Assembly (NCBI GenBank): GCA_002496395.1
Contig: DAJQ01000010.1
Coordinates: 1-13,931, forward strand
DNA length: 13,931 bases
Direction of reading: 5' to 3'
Source of the DNA: Methanocorpusculaceae archaeon UBA456
GTDB taxonomy: Archaea; Halobacteriota; Methanomicrobia; Methanomicrobiales; Methanocorpusculaceae
Position numbers and translations under genes: made by a program. How positions within the stretch are numbered: position 1 is the stretch's first letter; the number at the start of each line of letters is the position of its first letter. This document shows, in pieces, positions 7,126 to 13,931 of this stretch. The notes beneath the pieces are model-generated. The model ran no database searches. It was given only the letters and a program-made list of their open reading frames with translations, and was not told the DNA's origin.

Positions 7126-7739
7126 GCGATCTCCTGCTGACCCCGATCATCCAGCATATCGTTCTTGCCTATACCGCACTCCTGGTGAGTATCGCCCTTG
7201 GTATTCCTCTTGCTATCCTCGCGTTATATAGCAGAAATCTCCAGACGTTCGTGATGACGTCTGCAAACCTGATGCAGGCGGTCCCGACCCTGGCGGTTGT
7301 GGCAATTGTGGTTCCCCTGATTGGGATTGGGTTCTGGCCGGCAATTGTTGCGATCATCCTCCGTGCTCTCCTCCCGATCATCAGGAATACCTGGATCGGC
7401 CTCTCGTCTGTTGATCCGGCGATCATAGCATCGGCTGAGGGACTCGGCCTCTCGGAATGGGAGATCATCCGGTATGTCAGGCTCCCCAATGCGTATCCTG
7501 CCATCTTTGCCGGGGTGAAGTTTGCGGCAATCCTGGCAAACAGTGTCGCGATCCTGACCGCGATGATCGGGAGCGGCGGACTCGGCTCCCTCGTCTTTGA
7601 AGGGCTTGCCGGGGTGAATATGATGAAGATGCTCTCCGGTGCCCTGCCTGCGATCGGGATCGCCCTCTTCCTTGATGCGTCGTTTTCATGGATGGAGAGG
7701 CGGATGGTGCCGCGATCCGGGCAGAGCGAATTGGAGTGA
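7119..7739 (+). CDS. OpuCD-like osmoprotectant ABC transporter permease (second)
   Basis: The second 206-residue membrane subunit probably pairs with the preceding permease as a heterodimer. It is a paralogue of it: QAVPTLAVVAIVVPLIGIGF matches the family segment before the EAA loop, and the loop itself is ASAEGLGLSEWEIIRYVRLP. GSGGLGSLVFEGL is the conserved stretch near the C-terminal membrane segments. The ATG at 7119 is well supported by AGGAGGT (7105-7111) seven bases upstream. The gene overlaps the first permease by seven bases and ends the operon; no clear terminator follows. The charged last few residues (RRMVPRSGQSELE) are on the cytoplasmic side by the positive-inside rule. Confidence 0.9.
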   Translation: MVSDLLLTPIIQHIVLAYTALLVSIALGIPLAILALYSRNLQTFVMTSANLMQAVPTLAVVAIVVPLIGIGFWPAIVAIILRALLPIIRNTWIGLSSVDPAIIASAEGLGLSEWEIIRYVRLPNAYPAIFAGVKFAAILANSVAILTAMIGSGGLGSLVFEGLAGVNMMKMLSGALPAIGIALFLDASFSWMERRMVPRSGQSELE

Positions 7740-7850
7740 GGTGTTCTCTCTGCCAGATTCCCTCCATTTAAAGAAACCGGGCTTCTCATTGATGCGAAAA
7801 AAGTTGAAGCTTACGATGAACTTTTCACCTTCACTGTTCTATTAGATTCC

Positions 7851-9017
7851 ATGAAGATACTACCACTCTGTGTATGCCTCTTCCTGGCAGCGTGCCTGGC
7901 TGTTGCCGGTTGCGTCTCGGAGGCGCCGACAGCACCGGACGGCAAAGCCGTCCTCGCCCTGCCCGGAACTGAATGGGAACTGACAGCGATTGGGATCACC
8001 TCGGTGAACCTTGTTGAGGGCACAACAATCACCCTCGCCTTTGATGAGGAGAGCCTCGGCGGCACAGCCGGGTGCAATCTCTACTTCGGCGGCTATACCC
8101 TTGATGAGAACAGAATAGCCATTGATGGAATCGGCTCCACCCTGATGTACTGCGAAGAACCCGGCGTGATGGAGCAGGAACAGCTGTACCTCTCTCTCCT
8201 TGGGGATGCGGCGACGGTTCGGATCGATGGCGACACACTGACCCTCTCTGATGCAGACGGGGTGGGAACCCTCATCTTCGAGAAGATCCCGGAGAAGGGG
8301 CCAGTTGCTTCTGCCCTGCCGGGAACGGAATGGGAGCTTGGGACGATCGGATCAAAAGATGGAACTGTTTCGTCAGTTCTGAGCGGGACAACAATCACCC
8401 TCATCTTTGATGAGGAGACCCTCAGCGGCTCTGCCGGATGCAACCGGTACTTCGGATCATTTGAGGTCACAGACGATCAGATCGCATTTGGTGCGATCGG
8501 ATCGACCAAGATGCACTGTGGTGAGGCAGGCGTGATGGAGCAGGAGCAGCGCTACCTTGCCATGCTCGGCGAAGTTTCATCATTTGAGATCGGATCTGAT
8601 TCCCTCACCCTCTTTGATGAAGAGGGGCATGCCAGGCTGGTCTTCCATCCAAAGGCAACAGAGATGAACCTTGAAAGTGGAAAGTGGATGCTCGAATCGA
8701 TCACTGAAGATGGAACCGTGACCGGGGCACTTCCTGACCGGGCAGTCACCGCAATCTTTGATAACGGATCTCTCGGCGGGACTGGCGGCTGCAACAGTTA
8801 TTCGGCAGCATACGAGGTTTCTGAAGATGGAGGACTGAAGATTGAGCCGCCGATCCAGACGCTCGTCTACTGCATGCCAGAGGAGATAATGGATCAGGAG
8901 AGCAGGTACTTCTCGCTCCTGACTGATACGGCAATCTTCAAAATTGATGGCGATACCCTCACCCTTTTTGATGCAGACGGGGTAGCAACCCTCAAATTCA
9001 GGAGAATGGCGGAATAA
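7851..9017 (+). CDS. Lipoprotein with three tandem META (HslJ-like) domains
   Basis: The 388-residue product is a predicted surface lipoprotein: a hydrophobic signal segment (about 3-20) ends in the lipobox VAGC with C21. The rest is three META domains (PF03724), approximately residues 38-145, 157-266 and 276-385. Each starts with a G-x-x-W strand (GTEWEL, GTEWEL, SGKWML), has G-C-N (C75, C197, C314) and a second cysteine 26-27 residues later (C101, C223, C341) that could form an internal disulfide, then M-x-QE-x-x-Y and a final strand DxLTL. META domains occur in HslJ and in many methanogen lipoproteins; their biochemical function is unclear, with HslJ linked to stress and novobiocin resistance. 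The gene has its own 111-base upstream gap and no clear ribosome binding site. It follows the osmoprotectant operon, but a functional link is not shown. Confidence 0.85.
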   Translation: MKILPLCVCLFLAACLAVAGCVSEAPTAPDGKAVLALPGTEWELTAIGITSVNLVEGTTITLAFDEESLGGTAGCNLYFGGYTLDENRIAIDGIGSTLMYCEEPGVMEQEQLYLSLLGDAATVRIDGDTLTLSDADGVGTLIFEKIPEKGPVASALPGTEWELGTIGSKDGTVSSVLSGTTITLIFDEETLSGSAGCNRYFGSFEVTDDQIAFGAIGSTKMHCGEAGVMEQEQRYLAMLGEVSSFEIGSDSLTLFDEEGHARLVFHPKATEMNLESGKWMLESITEDGTVTGALPDRAVTAIFDNGSLGGTGGCNSYSAAYEVSEDGGLKIEPPIQTLVYCMPEEIMDQESRYFSLLTDTAIFKIDGDTLTLFDADGVATLKFRRMAE

Positions 9018-9025
9018 TACCTCTC

Positions 9026-9037
9026 TCTCCTTTTTCC
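9026..9037 (+). terminator. Possible terminator after the META lipoprotein
   Basis: A pyrimidine-rich stretch with a T5 run (9031-9035) follows the stop codon by about ten bases. There is no clear hairpin; archaeal terminators often consist of just such a run. Confidence 0.25.
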
Positions 9038-9110
9038 CGTAGGGGGATCTGCACAATTTCCGTTCTCTGATCACCATTTTTGAACCCTCCAGAGTATGGG
9101 GTATCGGTTT

Positions 9111-9140
9111 TTCAGGATAAAAGTTGTCGATACATTTATC
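9111..9140 (+). promoter_or_regulatory. TATA-like boxes ahead of the aminotransferase
   Basis: Two candidates lie here: GGATAAAAG (9115-9123) and ACATTTATC (9132-9140). The first would place the transcription start near 9145, just ahead of the ATG at 9151; the second would favour starting translation at ATG 9166. No strong ribosome binding site is present, so a short leader is likely. Confidence 0.4.
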
Positions 9141-9150
9141 AGAGTATGTA

Positions 9151-10494
9151 ATGGTAGATGAGTGTATGAAGAACAGAATAACGATTACCATTGATCCCAG
9201 AGTTGATACCATAACCATGCCGGAGAATGTGCGTATCGGGCTCATGCTCAGGGAGCAGCGAAAAAAGTGTTCATTGCAGGGATGCAATGAAGAGTTCTTC
9301 GGATTTGCGTTCGGCCAGTCTCCCTTCCCCATACCAGAACCGATATCGGATGCATTAATCGCCAATGCAACGCAGGGCCACTATGTCGATGCGGCCGGCA
9401 TACCGGAGGTTCGTGAAGCGATCTCCGGCTTTTATAGGCGACACTTCGGCATTGAGGCCGATTCCGACAGGGTAATTGTCGGAAACGGCTCCAAGGAGCT
9501 GATGTTTCTGATCTTTTCTATGGTGAGCGGCTCGGTCATTCTTCCTTCACCGTCATGGATCGGATATGCTCCCCAGTTGCGGTTCCTTGGAAAGCCGTAC
9601 CATCTGCTTCCCACCCGCCCGGATAACGGTTATAAGATCGATCCCCCAGATCTCGAGAACCTGCTGGAGACTATTGTTGACGGGCAGCATATCCTTCTCC
9701 TCAACAATCCCAACAATCCGACCGGGGCTCTCTATGATCACGATGAGCTCAAAGAAATCTCAGCAGTTTGCCGGAGGAGAGGATGCCTGGTGCTTGCAGA
9801 TGAGATCTATGCCCTCGCAACCTATGAGATCGAGAACTTCGTCTCTATGGGAGTGGTCTATCCTGAAGGCACCTTTGTGACCGGAGGTCTCTCCAAGGAT
9901 CGCTCTTCAGCCGGATACCGGTTCGGAACCTGTATCCTTCCCTCCTCGTGTTCAGAGAAGATGTACTCGGATTTTGGGAAACTCGCCGCAACGCTCTATA
10001 CGAATATCACCACCCCGATTCAGTATGCGGCAGTGACTGCATACTCCCCCAATCCGGCTATTGAACGATATATGGAGATGACACGGGATATACACCGGAT
10101 GGTGGGTGAGTATTTTGCAGAAGCATTCTCTCAAATTCCGGGGATAACTACCACCCGGCCACAGGGTGCATTTTACTTCCTCATGGATATGAATGAACTG
10201 AAACCAGCCCTGCGGAATAAGGGGATACAGACTGCCAACGATCTCCAGCATGCCCTGCTTTCACACCCATACCATGTGGCGACGGTGAGCGGGGATGCGA
10301 TCATGATGCCGCAGGATAACTTTTCATCCCGGATTGCATTCGTTGATTACGATGGCGCCCGGGCACTGGATCTGTACCAAAGATCAAAGCCGAAGACTCA
10401 GGAGGAATGTTCACAGTTTGTCAGGGATGCAGCTCCACGCATGGTCAACGGTGTTGAAATGATCCGAAGGTTTGTGGAAGAACTGGATGGATGA
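9151..10494 (+). CDS. Fold-type I PLP-dependent aminotransferase (class I/II)
   Basis: The product (447 residues from ATG 9151) is a cytoplasmic pyridoxal-phosphate enzyme of the aspartate aminotransferase superfamily, which moves amino groups between amino acids and 2-oxo acids. Landmarks: YVDAAGIPEVREAI (78-91, typical 'Y G G'), GNGSKE (111-116, cofactor phosphate), NNPNNPTG (185-192), the pyridine-binding aspartate D217 in ADEIY, the Schiff-base lysine K249 in GGLSKD, and the arginine R257 in GYRFG. The N-terminal extension with FGFAFGQSPFP resembles a particular uncharacterised subgroup rather than the biosynthetic aspartate or histidinol-phosphate enzymes, and the final 60 residues (after about 385) also extend past the common core. 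ATG 9166 or a TTG at 9124 are alternative starts. It is not in an obvious amino acid operon, so the substrate is unknown; the next gene codes for a flavoprotein. Confidence 0.85.
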   Translation: MVDECMKNRITITIDPRVDTITMPENVRIGLMLREQRKKCSLQGCNEEFFGFAFGQSPFPIPEPISDALIANATQGHYVDAAGIPEVREAISGFYRRHFGIEADSDRVIVGNGSKELMFLIFSMVSGSVILPSPSWIGYAPQLRFLGKPYHLLPTRPDNGYKIDPPDLENLLETIVDGQHILLLNNPNNPTGALYDHDELKEISAVCRRRGCLVLADEIYALATYEIENFVSMGVVYPEGTFVTGGLSKDRSSAGYRFGTCILPSSCSEKMYSDFGKLAATLYTNITTPIQYAAVTAYSPNPAIERYMEMTRDIHRMVGEYFAEAFSQIPGITTTRPQGAFYFLMDMNELKPALRNKGIQTANDLQHALLSHPYHVATVSGDAIMMPQDNFSSRIAFVDYDGARALDLYQRSKPKTQEECSQFVRDAAPRMVNGVEMIRRFVEELDG

Positions 10495-10514
10495 AACAAC
10501 GGAAAGGCTGCATG

Positions 10515-10536
10515 ATCAATTATATAAAATATATAC
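10515..10536 (+). promoter_or_regulatory. TATA box of the flavoprotein gene
   Basis: A pronounced A/T block (TTATATAA at 10520-10527, ATATATAC at 10529-10536) stands out in this otherwise GC-balanced region. It lies 40-55 bases upstream of the start codon, leaving a leader of roughly 25 bases that contains the ribosome binding site. It shows that the gene can be transcribed apart from the aminotransferase. Confidence 0.6.
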
Positions 10537-10559
10537 TCTGTTATATTTCAACCAGAGTA
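10534..10559. promoter_or_regulatory. Inverted repeat TACTCTG / CAGAGTA in promoter-leader region
   Basis: TACTCTG (10534-10540) and CAGAGTA (10553-10559) form a perfect seven-base inverted repeat with a 12-base spacer, between the TATA box and the ribosome binding site. Its location around the expected transcription start would suit a repressor operator; a leader hairpin is the alternative. Confidence 0.35.
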
Positions 10560-10573
10560 CCAAAGGAGGAGAG

Positions 10574-11332
10574 ATGATGGACGAGACGATTCTGAACAAG
10601 CAACAGCTAAAAGAGTGTGAAGAGAGCAGATGGGATTTTTCTGATCTGAAGGCACTGTTTATCAACTGCACATTGAAGAAAACGCCGGTTCTCTCTCATA
10701 CAGAGGGTTTAATCCGGATCTCCCAGGCGATCCTGGAGAAGAACCATGTTACGGTCGAGGTGATCAGGGCGGTTGATTACGATATCGCCTATGGGGTCTA
10801 TCCGGATATGAAGGAGCATGGATGGGAGAAGGATGACTGGCCCGCTCTCTTCCGGAAGGTGATGGATGCAGATATCCTTCTTCTCTGTTCCCCGATCTGG
10901 CTTGGTGAAAAGAGCTCGGTCTGCCAGAAAGTGATCGAGAGGCTGTATGGCCAGTCCGGTGAGCTGAATGAGTATGGGCAGTATGCGTACTACGGACGGG
11001 CCGGAGGCTGTCTGATCACCGGTAATGAAGACGGAGCAAAGCATTGTGCGATGGGCATCCTCTACTCTCTCCAGCATCTTGGTTTTGTTATCCCGCCACA
11101 GGCCGATGCCGGATGGCTCGGTGAGATCGGTCCCGGCCCGTCGTACCTTGATCCCGGGTCCGGCGGACCGGAGAACGACTTTACAAACCGCAACACCACA
11201 TTTATGACATGGAACCTGATGCATATGGCACGTATGCTGAAGGATAGGGGAGGTATCCCCGCCCATGGTAACCAGAGGAGCGCCTGGGCGGCCGGATGCA
11301 GGTTCGATCACCCAAACCCGGAGTACAGGTAG
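10574..11332 (+). CDS. Flavodoxin-like / NAD(P)H-dependent FMN reductase family protein
   Basis: This 252-residue protein has a flavodoxin-like fold and probably binds FMN; family members are NAD(P)H-dependent FMN reductases, quinone reductases or iron-sulfur flavoproteins. After an N-terminal tail, a first strand and phosphate-binding loop are at ALFINCTLKKTP (27-38); the second FMN contact is DADILLLCSPIWLGEKSS (98-115), with SPIWLG typical of the family; GGCLITGNEDGAKH (144-157) is the third. The Cys-cluster motif of Methanosarcina-type iron-sulfur flavoproteins is not present. The C-terminal part (about 180-252) is longer than in small FMN reductases and has several G/P-rich turns. ATG 10574 or the next codon ATG 10577 is the start; GGAGG at 10565-10569 suits 10577 best. 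The gene follows the aminotransferase but has its own TATA box. Electron partner and substrate are not evident. Confidence 0.83.
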   Translation: MMDETILNKQQLKECEESRWDFSDLKALFINCTLKKTPVLSHTEGLIRISQAILEKNHVTVEVIRAVDYDIAYGVYPDMKEHGWEKDDWPALFRKVMDADILLLCSPIWLGEKSSVCQKVIERLYGQSGELNEYGQYAYYGRAGGCLITGNEDGAKHCAMGILYSLQHLGFVIPPQADAGWLGEIGPGPSYLDPGSGGPENDFTNRNTTFMTWNLMHMARMLKDRGGIPAHGNQRSAWAAGCRFDHPNPEYR

Positions 11333-11345
11333 GAGTGTAAAGTTT

Positions 11346-11372
11346 CAGGAGATGCCCTCCCTTCCTGTTTTT
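11346..11372 (+). terminator. Likely terminator after the flavoprotein gene
   Basis: CAGGA (11346-11350) and TCCTG (11363-11367) can pair around a 12-base loop and are followed at once by T5 (11368-11372). It lies 14 bases after the stop codon, in the expected position. Confidence 0.45.
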
Positions 11373-11826
11373 GCTTCGTGAGCCATAATGGCATCTTCCC
11401 GGGTGGCTCTCCTCCACCGCGACCAACCCGCCGCATATGCACCTATTTTCACAATCCGTGGCTTTTCCAGAGTATGCAATCTGCCGTAATTAATCGCATT
11501 GATCGTTTAATGAAGGCACCATCTCACGCGCAGTACCTATTTGGTTTATATGCTGTCAAAACATGACTTATAAGGTTTATTATTATCTTTAAATATGTCT
11601 CAAAAAACCGATACCTCCATGAAATGGTCTTCTCATGTTCTGATCAGCTCACGGATGGAAAATGCCCCTCTCCTCACACTACCTCTCCTGCTGCCTCTGC
11701 CACACACTGTAAAAGAGGTTAAGTATGTTTATTAAATCTAAAAATATCCTTTAAAATTGCCTGAATGATAAATCAACAGCTTTAAGCTTTGAATCTGTCA
11801 CCTCTCACTTATCCGAGGTAACACCT
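11373..11826 (+). promoter_or_regulatory. Long non-coding upstream region of fdhA with several TATA-like boxes
   Basis: No convincing gene lies in this stretch. Its first third (to about 11530) has balanced base composition and holds a hairpin-forming segment near 11380-11409. Then come A/T-rich TATA-like boxes at 11545-11552 (TTTATATG), 11567-11574 (CTTATAAG), about 11740-11757 and 11779-11789 (a near-palindrome AGCTTTAAGCT). A pyrimidine-rich stretch fills 11664-11700. The box nearest the gene would give a leader of about 20 bases; the upstream boxes would give a leader of 150-250 bases or drive a separate small RNA. The ribosome binding site for fdhA is GAGGT at 11815-11819. Confidence 0.45.
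11798..11821 (+). promoter_or_regulatory. Hairpin that could mask the fdhA ribosome binding site
   Basis: ACCTC (11800-11804) is complementary to GAGGT (11815-11819), the presumed ribosome binding site of fdhA eight bases before its ATG. Adjacent GT (11797-11798) and AC (11821-11822) extend the stem past one mismatch. The loop is ten bases. Such a hairpin could limit translation if the transcript starts upstream of 11797. Confidence 0.35.
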
Positions 11827-13893
11827 ATGGAAATGAAGTATGTACCAACGACCTGCCCGTATTGCGGGACAGGCTGCAGCATGAACCTTGTCGTCGTCGA
11901 CGGCAAGGTCACGGGCGTTGCCCCTTACCAGCGTTCCCCTGTCAATGAGGGAAAACTCTGTCCAAAGGGTGTCTATGCCCACGAGTTCGTGAACCGCGAA
12001 GACCGGCTGACGACCCCACTGATCAAGAAGGATGGCAAGTTTGTCGAAGCAAGCTGGGACGAGGCATATGACCTCATCGCCCAGAAGCTGAAGACCTATA
12101 AACCTGACGAGATGGCCGTCCTTGCCTCCGCGAGAACCTCAAACGAGGACAACTACGCGATCATGAAGTTCGCCCGCGGTGTCTTAAAGACCCGCCACAT
12201 CGACCACTGTGCCCGTCTCTGCCACGCCTCGACCGTCGCCGGTCTTGCCGCGACATTCGGCTCCGGTGCAATGACCAACTCGATCGGCGACATCGCCCAG
12301 TCGAAATGCGTCTTCATCCTTGGGAGCAACACCTTCGAACAGCACCCGTTGATCGGCCGGAGAGTCATGCAGGCAAAGAAGAGCGGTGCGAAGATCATCT
12401 ACGCCGACCCCCGTTACACCGCAACTGCCAAACAGGCTGACCTGTACCTGCAGTTTAGATCCGGCAGTGATGTTGCCATTTTAAACGGCCTGATGCAGGA
12501 GATCATCAGGAACGGCTGGGAAGACAAGGAGTTCATCGCGAACCGGACAAAAGACTTCGAAGCGCTGAAAGCAGTCGTGATGAAACCCGACTACAGCCTT
12601 GAGAACGTCTCGAAGATCTCCGGGATTCCGGTTGACCAGCTGAAGACCGCCGCCGAGTGGATTGCGAAATCCGGTGCGACTGCGATCCTGTACTCGATGG
12701 GTATCACGCAGCACACCACCGGTGTCGACAACGTCAAATCGGTTGCCAACATCCAGATGCTCTGTGGCAACCTCGGCAAACCCGGCGCCGGTGTGAACGC
12801 ACTCCGTGGCCAGAACAACGTGCAGGGCGCCTGTGACATGGGTGCACTCCCGGTTGTCTTCACCGGGTACCAGAAGGTGATCGATGAAGCCGCCCACAAG
12901 AAGTTCTCCGATGCCTGGGGCTTCCCCGACGGTATCTGTGAACCAAAGAACGGGTATGAAGTCACCACCATGATGGATGTCCTCACCGAGAAACCGGGTG
13001 AGCTGAAAGCAATGTACATCATGGGTGAGAACCCGATGCTCTCCGACCCCGACCTCACACACGTCGAACACGCGATAAAAGCCCTTGAGTTCCTCGTTGT
13101 GCAGGATATCTTCCTGACCGAGACCGCTCAGCTTGCGGATGTCGTGCTTCCGGCGACCTGCTATGCCGAGAAAGACGGCACCCAGACCTCGACCGAGCGT
13201 CGTGTCCAGATGTGGCGGAAAGCCCAGGACCCGCCAGGCCAGGCCAAACTCGACTGGCAGATCATCGCCGAACTCTCGGCAAAGATGGGGTATGCGGCCC
13301 AGTTCCCCTGGCAGAGTGCCGAAGACGTCTTCACCGAGATTGCACAGGTTACGCCATCCTATGGCGGTATGAACTACGAGCGTCTCAGTAAACCCGAAGC
13401 GTTGCACTGGCCCTGCCCGACAACTGAGCATGCCGGTACACCAATTCTGCATATCGGCAAGTTCTCGCACCCTGATGGCCTTGGCGTCTTCTTCCCGATC
13501 GAGTTCAAGTACCCGGCCGAAGTTCCTGATGAAGAATACCCGTATATCTTCACAACCGGTCGGTGCCTGTTCCACTGGCATACCGGTTCGATGACCCGTC
13601 GTTCAGTATCGCTTGAGAGCGAGGTTCCGACCGGCTGGATCGAGATCAACACCGAAGATGCAAAAGATCTCGGTATTGTTGATGGCGAGATGGTGCTCGC
13701 AAAGACCCGCCGTGGCGAAGTGAAAGTGCCTGCCCGCGTGACAAAGGAGATCATGAAGGGTGTGATGTTCATGCCGTTCCACTTTGCAGAATGTGCGGCA
13801 AACGTCCTGACCAACAACGCACTTGACCCGATCGCAAAGATTCCGGAGTTCAAGGCCTGTGCTATAAAGATTGAGAAGATACAGGAGGCCTGA
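11827..13893 (+). CDS. fdhA: F420-type formate dehydrogenase, catalytic (alpha) subunit
   Basis: The 688-residue FdhA oxidises formate to CO2 at a molybdenum or tungsten bis-pterin site; electrons pass to FdhB, which reduces coenzyme F420 for methanogenesis. The N-terminal [4Fe-4S] domain has C10, C13, C17 and C45 (CPYCGTGC and KLCPKG). The metal ligand is Cys132 in HCARLCHAS, where selenocysteine enzymes have U; H133 follows as in other formate dehydrogenases. The molybdopterin domain shows GSNTFEQHPLIGRR, RGQNNVQGACDMGALP and GENPMLSDPD; about residues 575-684 form the C-terminal pterin-binding domain. Length is as expected for methanogen FdhA. ATG 11827 follows GAGGT at good spacing. Codon use is markedly richer in C-ending codons (GCC, ATC, GAC, CTC) than in neighbouring genes, in line with high expression. 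It is followed two bases later by fdhB. Confidence 0.96.
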   Translation: MEMKYVPTTCPYCGTGCSMNLVVVDGKVTGVAPYQRSPVNEGKLCPKGVYAHEFVNREDRLTTPLIKKDGKFVEASWDEAYDLIAQKLKTYKPDEMAVLASARTSNEDNYAIMKFARGVLKTRHIDHCARLCHASTVAGLAATFGSGAMTNSIGDIAQSKCVFILGSNTFEQHPLIGRRVMQAKKSGAKIIYADPRYTATAKQADLYLQFRSGSDVAILNGLMQEIIRNGWEDKEFIANRTKDFEALKAVVMKPDYSLENVSKISGIPVDQLKTAAEWIAKSGATAILYSMGITQHTTGVDNVKSVANIQMLCGNLGKPGAGVNALRGQNNVQGACDMGALPVVFTGYQKVIDEAAHKKFSDAWGFPDGICEPKNGYEVTTMMDVLTEKPGELKAMYIMGENPMLSDPDLTHVEHAIKALEFLVVQDIFLTETAQLADVVLPATCYAEKDGTQTSTERRVQMWRKAQDPPGQAKLDWQIIAELSAKMGYAAQFPWQSAEDVFTEIAQVTPSYGGMNYERLSKPEALHWPCPTTEHAGTPILHIGKFSHPDGLGVFFPIEFKYPAEVPDEEYPYIFTTGRCLFHWHTGSMTRRSVSLESEVPTGWIEINTEDAKDLGIVDGEMVLAKTRRGEVKVPARVTKEIMKGVMFMPFHFAECAANVLTNNALDPIAKIPEFKACAIKIEKIQEA

Positions 13894-13895
13894 AG

Positions 13896-13931
13896 ATGGT
13901 AGCAAAAGGCGATATGCTCTATGCATGGGCA
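13896..13931 (+). CDS. fdhB: Formate dehydrogenase beta subunit, N-terminal fragment
   Basis: Twelve codons from ATG 13896 (MVAKGDMLYAWA) run into the right edge of the window. AGGAGG (13882-13887) lies inside the end of fdhA at suitable spacing, and only two bases separate the genes, so the pair is one operon. FdhB is the iron-sulfur flavoprotein subunit that reduces F420 and belongs to the FrhB/FdhB family. The identification rests mainly on its position after fdhA and on an N terminus that fits methanogen FdhB; too little is present to verify any motif. Confidence 0.75.
   Translation, partial: MVAKGDMLYAWA

Noticed and set aside
8580..9365. 261-codon minus-strand frame
   Set aside because: Spans the end of the META gene, the intergenic gap and the aminotransferase start in antisense; no motifs and no promoter or ribosome site.
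9088..11476. Exact 11-base repeat TCCAGAGTATG as proof of a mobile-element footprint
   Set aside because: In 14 kb around twenty chance pairs of identical 11-mers are expected, and no target duplication, terminal repeat or transposase is present; only the shorter motif's intergenic clustering is reported.
11378..11566. 62-codon + strand frame in the fdhA upstream gap
   Set aside because: No ribosome site, no recognisable fold and no codon bias like its neighbours.
11595..11735. 46-codon frame upstream of fdhA
   Set aside because: It follows TATA-like boxes, but lacks a ribosome site, its pyrimidine-rich part yields a Leu/Pro run, and nothing resembles a known peptide; treated as non-coding.
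12211..12230. Possible selenocysteine site in fdhA
   Set aside because: The codon at the metal-ligand position is TGC, cysteine, not TGA; no in-frame TGA is present.
12481..13581. 366-codon minus-strand frame
   Set aside because: Antisense to fdhA. Its length results from the strong C-ending codon bias of fdhA; no domain is visible.

Overview
This window looks like part of the chromosome of a hydrogenotrophic or formate-using methanogenic archaeon, most likely of the order Methanomicrobiales; a halotolerant member such as Methanocalculus would fit, but the genus is a guess. The grounds are an F420-type formate dehydrogenase large subunit (FdhA) directly followed by the start of FdhB, an FmdE-family protein, a methanogen-type META-domain lipoprotein, archaeal TATA-like boxes, GGAGG/GAGGT ribosome binding sites and lipobox substrate-binding proteins. 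Nearly all genes are on the + strand.

Region 1 (1-4322) is a metal-chelate uptake locus. It holds the 3' end of a Peripla_BP_2 (FepB/BtuF-like) binding protein, then a minus-strand radical SAM gene of the Wyosine-synthetase-related COG0731 type, then a tightly overlapping + strand cluster of a FecCD/BtuC-type permease, its ATPase and an FmdE-family protein. The radical SAM gene separates the binding protein from the rest of the transporter. The binding protein, permease and ATPase probably work together; FmdE may handle the imported metal, but its role is not established.

Region 2 (4323-7739) is a complete osmoprotectant-type (OpuC/ProU-like) ABC importer in the order binding lipoprotein, ATPase with a CBS-like tail, permease, permease. 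It probably imports glycine betaine or a related quaternary amine. The ATPase has no ordinary start codon at the expected place.

Region 3 (7740-11332) holds a secreted lipoprotein made of three META (HslJ-like) domains, a fold-type I PLP aminotransferase, and an FMN-binding flavodoxin/NADPH-dependent FMN reductase-like protein. A short motif, CAGAGTA, recurs in the intergenic sequences around the last two.

Region 4 (11333-13931) is a 494-base non-coding stretch with several TATA-like boxes and complementary ACCTC/GAGGT segments, followed by fdhA and the first 12 codons of fdhB. These encode the catalytic and F420-reducing subunits of formate dehydrogenase. The active site uses cysteine rather than selenocysteine.

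No tRNA, rRNA, CRISPR array, insertion sequence or phage gene was seen. The least explained parts are the FmdE/transporter/radical SAM arrangement, the fdhA leader, the CAGAGTA sites and the aminotransferase/flavoprotein pair.
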